Below, one piece after another: positions 26,500 through 34,570 of a stretch of DNA of 37,633 nt. The stretch lies in contig NZ_JBDOQU010000024.1 in NCBI RefSeq assembly GCF_039839375.1, forward strand, positions 1 through 37,633, written 5' to 3'. Every line of letters starts with the position of its first letter. The first letter of the stretch is position 1. Source of the DNA: JBDOQU01 sp039839375 (GTDB lineage Bacteria > Pseudomonadota > Alphaproteobacteria > DSM-16000 > Inquilinaceae). The notes under the pieces are model-generated. The model saw only the letters and a list, made by a program, of their open reading frames with translations, was not told the origin of the DNA and searched no databases. The translations under genes and the position numbers were made by a program.

Positions 26500-26519
26500 A
26501 TCCATAATACCGTATGGAT
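26500..26519. promoter_or_regulatory. Palindrome ATCCATA-N6-TATGGAT
   Basis: A 20-bp inverted repeat with perfect 7-bp arms and centre ATACCG, near the middle of the ehuB-doeA gap. An overlapping smaller dyad ATAC-C-GTAT lies at 26507-26515. Candidate operator for the locus regulators (GntR or the Lrp-type DoeX). Confidence 0.45.
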
Positions 26520-26636
26520 TTCTATTTTTGTTGCGGTGCGGGAGCGAGAAACGTCAGTTTTCCTGCCATTCCAACGGATAGTCGTGGGCGGCAGATATTT
26601 CGACGGTCGAAGCAATTCACCAGGATTGTCGGGCAG

Positions 26637-26649
26637 ATGTACACATGTA
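26637..26649. promoter_or_regulatory. Overlapping palindromes near doeA
   Basis: ATGTACACATGTA contains ATGT-AC-ACAT and TACA-CA-TGTA, two overlapping perfect dyads, about 60 bp upstream of doeA. They share TGTACA with the 26432-26444 site, so the same regulator may bind both. Confidence 0.35.
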
Positions 26650-26657
26650 TAGGATGG

Positions 26658-26673
26658 TCCGTACAACAACGGA
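26658..26673. promoter_or_regulatory. Palindrome TCCGT-N6-ACGGA upstream of doeA
   Basis: TCCGTACAACAACGGA is a perfect 5-6-5 inverted repeat that carries the second copy of GTACAACA. It ends 36 bp before the doeA start, a good position for an operator that overlaps the promoter or the start of the transcript. Confidence 0.4.
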
Positions 26674-26709
26674 TGACGCCGGCCACGGCGCCCCCTCAAG
26701 GACTGGATC

Positions 26710-27867
26710 ATGAAGCAGCGAACGGACCTCGTTTTCCCGATCCCGGAATTCCAGCGGCGCCTGGACGCGCTGCGCGCGCGGATGGCTGACCGCGACCTCG
26801 ACGCCATGCTGGTGACGACGCCGGAGAACATCACCTATCTCACCGGCTACCAGACAACCGGCTACTACTATTTCCAATGCGTGGTCGTGCCGGCTTCCGG
26901 CGAGCCGTTCATGGTCACCCGGCTACTGGAACATTCCAATGTCGAGACCCGGACGTGGGTGGAGCATAGCCGCCCCTTCGTCGATACCCAGCGGCCGCTC
27001 GCCGTGCTGGCCGACGCGATGGCGGAATTCGGCCTCGCCGGAAAGCGGATCGGCTATGAGCGCCACTGCTATTTCTTCCGGGCGACGGAGCAGGAGGAAT
27101 GCTTCGAAAGGCTGCCAAACGCCACCTTCGTCGACGCCTCCGGCCTTATAGAGGAAGGGCGGCTCATCAAGTCGGACGCGGAGATCGCGATCATGCGCCG
27201 GGCTGGGCGGGCGACCGAGGCGGCGATGATGGCGGCGATTGAGGCCGCGCGTCCGGGCGTCACGGAGAACGACGTGGCCGCGGCGCTTCATCACGCCATG
27301 TTCGCCGCCGGTGGCGAATACCCCGCCTGCTCCCCCTTCGTCGCGTCAGGCCCCCGCTGCTCCATCGGCCACGCCACCTGGGAAGGCCGCGCGATTCAAC
27401 CGGATGAAACGGTATTCCTTGAGATCGGGGGCTGCGTCCAGCGCTACCACACGGCGATGATGCGCAACGTCTATCTGGGCGATCCCTCGGCGGAGATGCT
27501 GGAGGCCGAGAAGCTGATCCAGCAGGCGGTGAAGGCGTCGATGGAAGCGATGAAGCCGGGCGTGAAGGCCGGCGATGTCGATGCGCTCAATCGCGAGATC
27601 CTGGCCGGCAACTCCTTCGGGGCGGTGCAGAGCACGCGGTCGGGCTATTCGATCGGCCTCGCCTTCACCCCCGATTGGGGCGAAGGACACATCCTCTCCA
27701 TCCAGGAGAACGAGGAGAAGACGTTCGAGGCCGGGATGACCTTCCACCTGATCCCGTGGATCCAGATTCCCGGCAAGGCGGGCATCGGACTTTCCGAAAC
27801 CGTGCTGGTGACGCCCGAAGGCGGCGTCGCGCTGCTCGATGTCGAGCGGCGGCTGTTCGTCAAGTGA
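26710..27867 (+). CDS. doeA: Ectoine hydrolase DoeA (EutD), M24 peptidase family
   Basis: A 385-aa cytoplasmic hydrolase that opens the ectoine ring to N-acetyl-L-2,4-diaminobutyrate; it also accepts hydroxyectoine. The N-terminal creatinase-like domain includes VTTPENITYLTGYQTTGYYY and the pita-bread domain begins near EGRLIKSDAEIAIMRRAGRA. Typical DoeA/EutD blocks follow: SPFVASGPRCSIGHATWEGR, LEIGGCVQRYHTAMMRNVYL and FHLIPWIQIPGKAGIGLSET. The usual five metal ligands of M24 aminopeptidases are not all obvious, as in creatinase. AAGGA lies upstream of ATG 26710. First gene of the catabolic operon; it overlaps eutB by 4 bp. Confidence 0.94.
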   Translation: MKQRTDLVFPIPEFQRRLDALRARMADRDLDAMLVTTPENITYLTGYQTTGYYYFQCVVVPASGEPFMVTRLLEHSNVETRTWVEHSRPFVDTQRPLAVLADAMAEFGLAGKRIGYERHCYFFRATEQEECFERLPNATFVDASGLIEEGRLIKSDAEIAIMRRAGRATEAAMMAAIEAARPGVTENDVAAALHHAMFAAGGEYPACSPFVASGPRCSIGHATWEGRAIQPDETVFLEIGGCVQRYHTAMMRNVYLGDPSAEMLEAEKLIQQAVKASMEAMKPGVKAGDVDALNREILAGNSFGAVQSTRSGYSIGLAFTPDWGEGHILSIQENEEKTFEAGMTFHLIPWIQIPGKAGIGLSETVLVTPEGGVALLDVERRLFVK

Positions 27868-28844
27868 CCGGACGGGACGAAAGCCCCGTCGGCCTGCGGG
27901 ATGTCTATCGGGCAAGGGCGCGGATCGCGCCCTTCGTCCGTCGGACGCCGCTTGTCCGCGCCGACGCCCTGTCCAAGGCGGCCGGCGCGGAGGTGCGGCT
28001 GAAGCTCGAATGTCTCCAGGACATCGGCGCGTTCAAGCAGCGGGGGGCGATGAACGCGATCCTGTCGCTCGATCCCGAAGCCAGGGAACGCGGCGTCGTC
28101 ACCATGTCGACCGGCAATCACGGCCGCGCCGTCGCCTGGGCTGCCGACCGGCTCGGCGTCCGCGCGGTCGTCTGCCTGTCCTCGCTCGTCCCCGGCCGCA
28201 AGGTCGAGGCGATCCGCGCGGCGGGCGGGGAGGTGCGGGTCGTCGGCCGCGGCCAGGACGAGGCGGGGGAGGAGGCGATGCGCCTCGTCCGGGAGGACGG
28301 GCTGGCGCTCATCCCGCCTTTCGACGATCCGGCCGTGGTCGCGGGGCAGGGGACGATCGGGATCGAGCTTCTGGAGGATTTCCCGGAGATCGATGCCGCC
28401 CTCATCCCGCTCTCCGGCGGCGGGCTCTTCGTCGGGATCGCCGGCGTGCTGAAGGCCGCCGACCCGTCGATCCGCACCGTCGGCATCTCCATGAAGCGCG
28501 GCGCGGCGATGGCAGCCAGCCTTGAGGCCGGCCGTCCGGTATCGGTGGAGGAGGTGGAGACGCTGGCCGACAGTCTCGGCGGCGGCATCGGCCTCGACAA
28601 CCGTCACACCTTCGCCCGCACGGCGGCGCTGATCGACGAGGTCTTGCTGCTGGAGGAGGAGGAGATCGCCGCCGGCATGCGCCACCTCCACCGGGAGGAA
28701 GGGCTGGTGACGGAAGGGGCCGCCGCCGTCGGCGCGGCCGCTCTCCTGGCCGGCAAGGTGCGGGTGGAAGGGCGATCGGTCGCGACCATCGTCAGCGGCC
28801 GCAATGTGGATATGGACAGTTTCGCCGCGGTGATCGCGGACTAG
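27864..28844 (+). CDS. eutB: Hydroxyectoine utilization dehydratase EutB
   Basis: A 326-aa PLP enzyme of the threonine/serine dehydratase family. GTG 27864 overlaps the doeA TGA (GTGA), so translation is coupled. The PLP lysine is Lys58 in GAFKQRGAMNAIL, with MSTGNHGRAVAWAADRLG (substrate loop) and PLSGGGLFVGIAGVLK (phosphate loop). It has been proposed to remove water from the hydroxylated diaminobutyrate formed from hydroxyectoine, giving an imine for EutC. The C-terminal regulatory ACT-like domain of biosynthetic threonine deaminases is absent, as expected for the short type. Confidence 0.9.
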   Translation: MTGRDESPVGLRDVYRARARIAPFVRRTPLVRADALSKAAGAEVRLKLECLQDIGAFKQRGAMNAILSLDPEARERGVVTMSTGNHGRAVAWAADRLGVRAVVCLSSLVPGRKVEAIRAAGGEVRVVGRGQDEAGEEAMRLVREDGLALIPPFDDPAVVAGQGTIGIELLEDFPEIDAALIPLSGGGLFVGIAGVLKAADPSIRTVGISMKRGAAMAASLEAGRPVSVEEVETLADSLGGGIGLDNRHTFARTAALIDEVLLLEEEEIAAGMRHLHREEGLVTEGAAAVGAAALLAGKVRVEGRSVATIVSGRNVDMDSFAAVIAD

Positions 28845-28860
28845 AGGAACGGAAGCAGGA

Positions 28861-29868
28861 ATGTCCAAGGAAAGAACCAGGATTTCGGCATCGGTCGATC
28901 TCGCAGCCCAGGGCAAGCAACGCGGTTTCCTGACGGTGCCCCATTCGCGCAACGATTCCGCCTGGGGGGCGATCCGCATCCCCATCACCGTGATCGCCAA
29001 CGGTGAAGGCCCGACGGTGCTGTTCACCGCCGGCAGCCATGGCGACGAATATGAAGGGCCGATCGCGCTGATGAAGCTGGCGGACGAGCTGGAGCCGTCC
29101 GCCGTCAGCGGCCGAATCATCATCCTGCCGACCATGAACCATCCGGCGGTGCGCTCCGCCACGCGGCTGTCGCCCGTCGACGGGCGGAACATGAACCGCG
29201 CCTTCCCCGGCCGCTATGACGGCACGGTGACGGAGATGATCTGCCATTATGTCTATTACCATCTGGTGTCGCGGGCCGACGTGGTGGTCGACCTCCATTC
29301 CGGCGGCAAGACGCTGGATTTCGTGCCCTCGGTCGTCATGCATCGGCTGGAGGATCGGGAGTTGATGGACCGCACGCTCTCCGCCATCAAGGCGTTCGGC
29401 GCGCCGGTCGCGCTGGTGCTGGTCGAACTCGACAATGAGGGGATGCTCGACACCGTGGTGGAGAATGCCGGCAAGATCTTCATTTCGACCGAACTCGGCG
29501 GGGCCGGTACGGCCACCGCGCGCACGGTCGGCGTCGCCGATCGCGGCATGCGCAACCTGCTCCGCCATTTCGACGTGCTGGCCGGCGATCCGGAGCCGCC
29601 GGCCGAAGGCTCGCGCCTGATGCATACGCCCGATGGCGGCTGCTTCGTCCCCTCCGCCGACGCCGGCATCTATGAGGCGCTGGCCGATCTGGGGGCGAAC
29701 GTCCGGAAGGGCGACCCGATCGGCCGCGTCCATTTCTTCGAGGATCAGGGTCGGCCGCCGGCGCTTTACGCCGCGCCGATGGACGGGATGGTCTACAGTC
29801 GGCACGTTCCGGGCCTGATTGGCCGGGGCGACTGCCTCGCCGTCCTGGCGACCGACTACACCGGCTGA
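28861..29868 (+). CDS. doeB: N-alpha-acetyl-L-2,4-diaminobutyrate deacetylase DoeB (EutE)
   Basis: A 335-aa zinc deacetylase of the AstE/AspA (succinylglutamate desuccinylase) family. It converts N-acetyl-diaminobutyrate to diaminobutyrate and acetate and works with DoeA. The zinc site is seen as His60 and Glu63 in FTAGSHGDEYEGPIALMKL, with a later histidine in VVVDLHSGGKTLDFVPS; the substrate loop DGRNMNRAFPG is intact. It lies 16 bp after eutB and 12 bp before doeX. An AGGA sits just before ATG 28861. Confidence 0.94.
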   Translation: MSKERTRISASVDLAAQGKQRGFLTVPHSRNDSAWGAIRIPITVIANGEGPTVLFTAGSHGDEYEGPIALMKLADELEPSAVSGRIIILPTMNHPAVRSATRLSPVDGRNMNRAFPGRYDGTVTEMICHYVYYHLVSRADVVVDLHSGGKTLDFVPSVVMHRLEDRELMDRTLSAIKAFGAPVALVLVELDNEGMLDTVVENAGKIFISTELGGAGTATARTVGVADRGMRNLLRHFDVLAGDPEPPAEGSRLMHTPDGGCFVPSADAGIYEALADLGANVRKGDPIGRVHFFEDQGRPPALYAAPMDGMVYSRHVPGLIGRGDCLAVLATDYTG

Positions 29869-29880
29869 TGGGGTGAGTGA

Positions 29881-30375
29881 ATGCGGCTCGACGGGCGTGA
29901 CATCAAGCTCCTCATGGCCCTCCAGGCCGAAGGGAGGATCACCAATCAGAAGCTGGCCGACCGCGTCGCCCTGTCGCCCAGCGCCTGTCTGGAACGGGTG
30001 CGCCGGCTGGAGGCGGCGGGCCTGATTTCCGGCTACGGCGCTCGGGTGTCGCTGGACAAGGTGCTCAGCACCTCCACAATCTTCGTGGAGGTGACGCTGA
30101 AGAGCCATGAGGCCGCCGATTTCGACCGCTTCGAACGGTCGATCCGGGAAGCGCCGGAGGTCGTGGAATGCCACGCCATCGGTGGCGGCATCGACTATCT
30201 GCTGAAGGTCGTGGCCGGCGACATCGCGCACTACCAGTCGATCATGGAGCGGCTGCTGACGGCGGGCATCGGCATCGGCCAGTACTTCACCTACGTGGTC
30301 ACCAAGCCGGTCAAGACCGCCGCTCCCTACCCCCTCGACACGCTGATCGATCGCGCCCGTTCCCAGCCGGCGTAA
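29881..30375 (+). CDS. doeX: Lrp/AsnC family regulator DoeX
   Basis: A 164-aa feast/famine regulator. Residues 1-55 form the AsnC-type helix-turn-helix (LDGRDIKLLMALQAEGRITN, then QKLADRVALSPSACLERVRR). Residues about 65-150 form the RAM ligand domain with VECHAIGGGIDYLLKVVAGD. In Halomonas elongata a gene of this family (doeX) sits in doeABX, and ectoine loci elsewhere carry an asnC gene. It probably senses a pathway intermediate such as diaminobutyrate (inference). A 15-bp Lrp-like palindrome lies 16 bp past its stop. Confidence 0.9.
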   Translation: MRLDGRDIKLLMALQAEGRITNQKLADRVALSPSACLERVRRLEAAGLISGYGARVSLDKVLSTSTIFVEVTLKSHEAADFDRFERSIREAPEVVECHAIGGGIDYLLKVVAGDIAHYQSIMERLLTAGIGIGQYFTYVVTKPVKTAAPYPLDTLIDRARSQPA

Positions 30376-30390
30376 TAGGCCGAATGGTCG

Positions 30391-30405
30391 CCGTATATTA
30401 TCCGG
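30391..30405. promoter_or_regulatory. Lrp/AsnC-type 15-bp palindrome upstream of doeC
   Basis: CCGTATATTATCCGG has the symmetric form CCGnATAnTATnCGG. It matches 12 of 15 positions of the E. coli Lrp consensus YAGHAWATTWTDCTR. It lies in the 146-bp gap between doeX (an Lrp/AsnC gene) and doeC, 117 bp before the doeC start. Probable DoeX operator for a second promoter that drives doeC-doeD-eutC. Confidence 0.55.
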
Positions 30406-30521
30406 TTTTCTCGATTCAAACCGCATAGGCTTCCGTCCCGGGCGTCCCGTTCGAAATCTCCCACGGCGGGGTTCGTGGTAGAAAACCGCCCTTATTTCAA
30501 AGGTTTCCAAGGGAGATGACG

Positions 30522-32021
30522 ATGCTTGCCGAGGTTGCCCGGACGACCGGTCCGCTCAGCGTGGAAAATCGCCTTTCCCGGCCGGACCTGTTCCGCCAGT
30601 CGGCCTTCCTGGCCGGCGAATGGGTCGACGGTCCGAAGGACGCCGCGGTCGCGGTCACCGATCCCGCGACGGGTGCGACGATCGGCCATGTGCCCGGCCT
30701 GGGCGCGCCGGAGACGGAACGCGCCATCGCCGCCGCGGCCGAGGCGTATGGGCCGTGGCGTCGCCTGCTCGCGAAGGAGCGCGCGGCCATCTTGCGCCGT
30801 TGGGGCGATTTGATGCTCGCCCACAAGGAGGATCTCGCCGTCCTGATGACGCTGGAGCAGGGCAAGCCGATCGACGAGAGCCGGGGAGAGATCGACTACG
30901 CCGCCAGCTTCCTGGAATGGTTCGGGGAGGAGGCCAAGCGCCTTTACGGCGACACCATCCCCAGCCACCTGTCGGGCAGCCGCATGAGCGTGACGCGGGA
31001 GCCGGTGGGCGTCACCGCCGCGATCACGCCCTGGAACTTCCCCTCCGCCATGATCACGCGGAAGGCCGGCGCGGCGCTCGCCGCCGGATGCCCGATGATC
31101 GTGCGCCCGGCCAGCGAGACGCCGTTCTCCGCGCTCGCGCTCGCCGTGCTGGCGGTGGAGGCCGGGGTGCCGGAAGGCGTCTTCTCCGTGCTAACCGGCC
31201 CCGCCCGCGCCATCGCCGGGACGCTGACCGCCAGCCCGGTGGTGCGGAAGATCAGCTTCACCGGATCGACGGAAGTGGGCCGCATCCTGCTCGCCCAGTC
31301 GGCGGAGACGGTGAAGAAGGTGTCGATGGAACTTGGCGGCCACGCGCCGTTCCTGGCCTTCGATGATTCCGACCTCGAAGCCGCCGTCGCCGGCGCGGTC
31401 GCTGCGAAGTTCGCGACGACCGGCCAGGACTGCCTGGCGGTCAACCGGCTCTATGTCCAGGACGGCATCCATGACGCCTTCGTGGCCCGGTTCGCCGACG
31501 CCGTCGCCGCCCTGAAGGTCGGCCCCGGCCTCGATCCGTCCGTCGATCAGGGGCCGCTGATGTCCGAATCCGCCGTCGCGAAGTGCGAGGCCCATGTCGC
31601 CGACGCGCTGGCGAAGGGCGCCAAGGCGATCGTCGGCGGCAAGCGCCATGAACTCGGCGGGACCTTCTTCCAGCCGACGGTGCTGACCGCCGTGACGGAG
31701 GACATGGCGATCGCGAACGAGGAGACGTTCGGCCCGGTCGCCCCCATCCTGCGCTTCACCGACGAGGCGGAGGGCATCGCCCGCGCTAACGATACCGTCT
31801 ACGGTCTCGCCGCCTACGCCTACAGCCGCGACGTCGCCCGCGTGCTGCGGGTCAGCGAGGCGCTGGAATATGGCATGGTCGGCATCAACACGCCGAAATT
31901 CACCGGCGCGCCGATCCCCTTCGGCGGCGTCAAGCAGTCCGGCCTCGGGCGCGAAGGGTCGCGCCACGGGCTGGACGACTACACCGAACTCAAATACGTC
32001 TGCATCGGCGGCGTCAACTGA
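30522..32021 (+). CDS. doeC: Aspartate-semialdehyde dehydrogenase DoeC (aldehyde dehydrogenase family)
   Basis: A 499-aa NAD(P)-dependent aldehyde dehydrogenase related to succinate-semialdehyde dehydrogenases. In ectoine breakdown DoeC oxidises aspartate semialdehyde to aspartate. Catalytic Glu270 lies in MELGGHAPFLAF and Cys304 in TTGQDCLAVNR, the usual 34 residues apart. The cofactor loop ITPWNFPSAMITRK and FTGSTEVGR are intact. Start: AGGGAG at 30510-30515 is 6 nt from ATG 30522 and abuts ATG 30516, so 30522 is chosen. It leads a sub-operon with doeD and eutC. Confidence 0.9.
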   Translation: MLAEVARTTGPLSVENRLSRPDLFRQSAFLAGEWVDGPKDAAVAVTDPATGATIGHVPGLGAPETERAIAAAAEAYGPWRRLLAKERAAILRRWGDLMLAHKEDLAVLMTLEQGKPIDESRGEIDYAASFLEWFGEEAKRLYGDTIPSHLSGSRMSVTREPVGVTAAITPWNFPSAMITRKAGAALAAGCPMIVRPASETPFSALALAVLAVEAGVPEGVFSVLTGPARAIAGTLTASPVVRKISFTGSTEVGRILLAQSAETVKKVSMELGGHAPFLAFDDSDLEAAVAGAVAAKFATTGQDCLAVNRLYVQDGIHDAFVARFADAVAALKVGPGLDPSVDQGPLMSESAVAKCEAHVADALAKGAKAIVGGKRHELGGTFFQPTVLTAVTEDMAIANEETFGPVAPILRFTDEAEGIARANDTVYGLAAYAYSRDVARVLRVSEALEYGMVGINTPKFTGAPIPFGGVKQSGLGREGSRHGLDDYTELKYVCIGGVN

Positions 32022-32032
32022 GGAGATATCTC

Positions 32033-33454
32033 ATGACCACCACCACGACCGCCCGGAACATCAGCCTTGAGGAGATGGACCGCCAGTCGGTGCTCCACCC
32101 CTTCACGAACCTCAAGGAATACGCCAACGGCCGGGCCGGCGATCCGCGCATCGTCACCGGCGGCGAGGGCATCCATATCCGCGACAGCAAGGGCAACGAC
32201 CTGATCGACGCGTTCGCCGGTCTCTACTGCGTCAATATCGGCTATGGCCGGACGGAGGTCGCGGACGCGATCTACGCCCAGGCGAAGGATCTCGCCTACT
32301 ACCATTCCTACGCCGCCCATTCGACCGAGGCGCTGATCCGCTTGTCGGACCGGCTGGTGTCGATGGCGCCGGGCGAGATGAGCAAGGTCTTCTACGGCCT
32401 GTCGGGCTCCGACGCCAACGAGACCCAGGTCAAGCTGGTCTGGTACTACAACAACATCCTCGGCCGGCCGCAGAAGAAGAAGATCATCTCGCGGGAGCGG
32501 GGCTATCATGGCTGTTCGGTCGTCTCGGGCAGCCTGACCGGCCTGTCCTTCTATCACAATGCCTTCGACCTGCCGGTGAATCCGATCCTTCATACAGGCG
32601 CGCCGCACTACTATTGGGGCGCGGAGCCGGGCGAGGACGAGCGCGCCTTCTCCGCCCGCCGCGCGCGGGAACTGGAGGAACTTATCCTGGCGGAAGGGCC
32701 GGACACGGTCGGCGGCTTCATCGCGGAGCCGGTGCTGGGCACGGGCGGCATCACCCCGCCGCCGGAAGGCTATTGGGAGGCGATCCAGCCAATCCTCCGG
32801 AAGTACGACATCCTGCTGATCGCCGACGAGGTCGTGACCGGCTTCGGCCGCACCGGCGCCAGCTTCGGCTGCTTCAAGTACGGTATCGAGCCGGACCTGA
32901 TCACCGTCGCCAAGGGGCTGACCAGCGCCTATGTGCCGATGTCGGCCTCGATCATCGGCCGCCGCGTCTGTGACGTGCTGGAGCAGGCGTCCGACACGCT
33001 GGGCGCCTTCTCCCACGGCTACACCTATTCCGGCCACCCGCTGGGCGCGGCCGCCGCGCTGGCGGTGCTGGACATCGTGGAGCGGGAGGACCTGCCCGGC
33101 AACGCGGAGCGCACCGGCGCCTATTTCCAAAAGCGCCTGCACGAGACGTTCGCCGACCACCCGCTGGTGGGCGAGGTCCGGGGCGTGGGCCTGATGGCGG
33201 CGCTGGAGTTCGTCGCCGACAAGGACAGCAAGGAGCGGCTCGACCCGTCGCTGAAGGTCGGCGCGCGCGTCTCCGCCGCCGCCCTCGCCAACGGGCTGAT
33301 CGCCCGGGCCATGCCCCATGGCGACATCCTGGGCTTCTCTCCGCCGCTGGTCGTCACGAAGGACGAGGTGGACGAGATCGTCGACCGCGCCCGCCGTGCG
33401 CTCGACACCGTCACCGATGAACTGGTGCGCGAACGCCTCTGGCAGGCGGCCTGA
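32033..33454 (+). CDS. doeD: Diaminobutyrate transaminase DoeD, class III aminotransferase
   Basis: A 473-aa PLP enzyme that transfers the amino group of L-2,4-diaminobutyrate to a keto acid to give aspartate semialdehyde. Features: YGLSGSDANETQVKLVWYYN (PLP phosphate region), RERGYHGCSV, LLIADEVVTGFGRTGASFG with the Asp that contacts the pyridine ring, and the PLP lysine Lys294 in ITVAKGLTSAYVPM. A GAGGAG ribosome site precedes ATG 32033. It lies 11 bp after doeC and 17 bp before eutC. Confidence 0.92.
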   Translation: MTTTTTARNISLEEMDRQSVLHPFTNLKEYANGRAGDPRIVTGGEGIHIRDSKGNDLIDAFAGLYCVNIGYGRTEVADAIYAQAKDLAYYHSYAAHSTEALIRLSDRLVSMAPGEMSKVFYGLSGSDANETQVKLVWYYNNILGRPQKKKIISRERGYHGCSVVSGSLTGLSFYHNAFDLPVNPILHTGAPHYYWGAEPGEDERAFSARRARELEELILAEGPDTVGGFIAEPVLGTGGITPPPEGYWEAIQPILRKYDILLIADEVVTGFGRTGASFGCFKYGIEPDLITVAKGLTSAYVPMSASIIGRRVCDVLEQASDTLGAFSHGYTYSGHPLGAAAALAVLDIVEREDLPGNAERTGAYFQKRLHETFADHPLVGEVRGVGLMAALEFVADKDSKERLDPSLKVGARVSAAALANGLIARAMPHGDILGFSPPLVVTKDEVDEIVDRARRALDTVTDELVRERLWQAA

Positions 33455-33471
33455 GGAAAGCGCGGAAGCCC

Positions 33472-34458
33472 ATGAGCGACAGCATCGCCATCCTGACCGA
33501 AGCCGAACTCCGGCGGTCCGTCGGCCTCGATTCCGAGGCGCTGGCCGCGGTGGCGGAGGCGTTCGCCGCCCTCGGCCGCGGCGGGGTGGTGATGCCGCCG
33601 ATCCTCCGGCTCGACATCGTCGAGAAGAACGGGGAGATGGACGTGAAGACGGCCTATGTGCCGGGCCTCGACAGCTTCGCGCTCAAACTCTCCACGGGCT
33701 TCTTCGACAACCCGAAGCTGGGCCTGCCCAGCCTCAGCGGGATGATGACGCTGGTCTCCGCGCATACCGGCCGGGTCGAGGCGGTGATGCTGGACAATGG
33801 CTATCTGACGGACATCCGAACCGCGCTGGCCGGCGCGCTGGCCGCCGACCGGCTGGCGCGGCCGGACGCGGCCGTCGCGGGCATCCTCGGCACCGGCCTC
33901 CAGGCCCGTCTCCAACTCGAGGCCCTGCGCCTGGTCCGCAAGATCGACCGCGCGCTGGTCTGGGGCAGGGACGCCGCGAAGGCGACGGCCTATGCGGCGG
34001 AGATGTCCGAACGCTTCGGCATCCCCGTCCAGGCCGCCGACGCCGAAACCGTCGTCCGCACCGCCGACATCGTCGTCACCACGACGCCCTCGCGGACTCC
34101 GCTGGTGTATGCGGAATGGCTGCATCCCGGCCTCCACGTCACCGCCATGGGGTCGGACGCGGAAGACAAGAACGAGATTGCCCCCGCGGCGCTCGCCCAC
34201 GCCGACCTGCTGGTCGTCGACCGGCGCAGCCAGTGCGAAAGGCTGGGCGAACTGCATCATGCGCTGGCGGCCGGCGCACTCAAGCCCGACCACCCTGTCG
34301 TGGAACTCGGCCAGATCGTCGCCGGCCTCGCCCCCGGCCGCCCCGGCCCCGAAGCCGTAACCCTCTGCGACCTGACCGGCACCGGCGTCCAGGACACCGC
34401 CATAGCCCTCTACGCCGCCCGCAAGGCCGCCGCCGAAGGGGCCGGGACGCGGATTTAG
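33472..34458 (+). CDS. eutC: Ectoine utilization protein EutC, ornithine cyclodeaminase/mu-crystallin family
   Basis: A 328-aa NAD(P)-dependent protein. Family features: VKTAYVPGLDSFALKLSTGF, NGYLTDIRTALAGALAADRL, and the Rossmann loop AGILGTGLQARLQLEALRLV. Together with EutB it has been proposed to return the dehydrated hydroxyectoine intermediate to diaminobutyrate by reducing an imine, so it may act as an imine reductase rather than a cyclodeaminase. Last gene of the catabolic operon. The usual neighbour eutA is not present in this window. Confidence 0.9.
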   Translation: MSDSIAILTEAELRRSVGLDSEALAAVAEAFAALGRGGVVMPPILRLDIVEKNGEMDVKTAYVPGLDSFALKLSTGFFDNPKLGLPSLSGMMTLVSAHTGRVEAVMLDNGYLTDIRTALAGALAADRLARPDAAVAGILGTGLQARLQLEALRLVRKIDRALVWGRDAAKATAYAAEMSERFGIPVQAADAETVVRTADIVVTTTPSRTPLVYAEWLHPGLHVTAMGSDAEDKNEIAPAALAHADLLVVDRRSQCERLGELHHALAAGALKPDHPVVELGQIVAGLAPGRPGPEAVTLCDLTGTGVQDTAIALYAARKAAAEGAGTRI

Positions 34459-34459
34459 C

Positions 34460-34570
34460 AACTGCGTCTTGGACAGATGCGTTCTCCGTACGACAATGAA
34501 GTCGGCAAAAGCACCTGCCGGACTGCTCGCCGGCTTCTGGCGCGATGTCGATCTATGGAGGCCGGAATGA
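34460..34570 (+). pseudogene. Remnant of a TumE-type (DUF6516) toxin gene
   Basis: Translations in two frames recall the conserved end of the TumE/DUF6516 family. One frame gives VLDRCVLR, then after a 1-nt frame shift YDNEVGK follows (family motif CVLRYDNE.GKGDHRH). The first frame then resumes with AGLLAGFWRDVDLWRPE and a TGA (family ending about ADFW.DV..WR). About 20 residues between the two parts are missing, and the whole N-terminal two-thirds is absent because eutC ends at 34458. The TGA overlaps the antitoxin ATG in an ATGA, as in intact pairs. Recognition is from memory of the family, so moderate confidence. Confidence 0.55.

Larger units (their letters stand above)
26351..26709. promoter_or_regulatory. 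Divergent control region between ehuB and doeA
   Basis: This 359-bp gene-free stretch separates the uptake operon (minus) from the catabolic operon (plus). It is AT-richer than its surroundings, mainly from 26431 to 26680, and must hold both promoters. It contains four short palindromes, listed separately, and the 8-mer GTACAACA twice (26435-26442 and 26661-26668), once near each gene. I could not place -35/-10 boxes with confidence. Confidence 0.75.

Noticed and set aside
26478..26510. Possible sigma-70 promoter (TTGCCG ... CATAAT) toward doeA
   Set aside because: Spacing is about 19 bp and both boxes are weak, so it is not reported as a promoter.
27645..29192. 515-codon minus-strand open frame opposite doeA, eutB and doeB
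   Set aside because: Antisense shadow in a tightly packed operon; no homology recognised.
28792..30510. 572-codon minus-strand open frame opposite doeB and doeX
   Set aside because: Shadow of two well-identified genes; composition rich in Arg, Gly, Asp and His and no start context.
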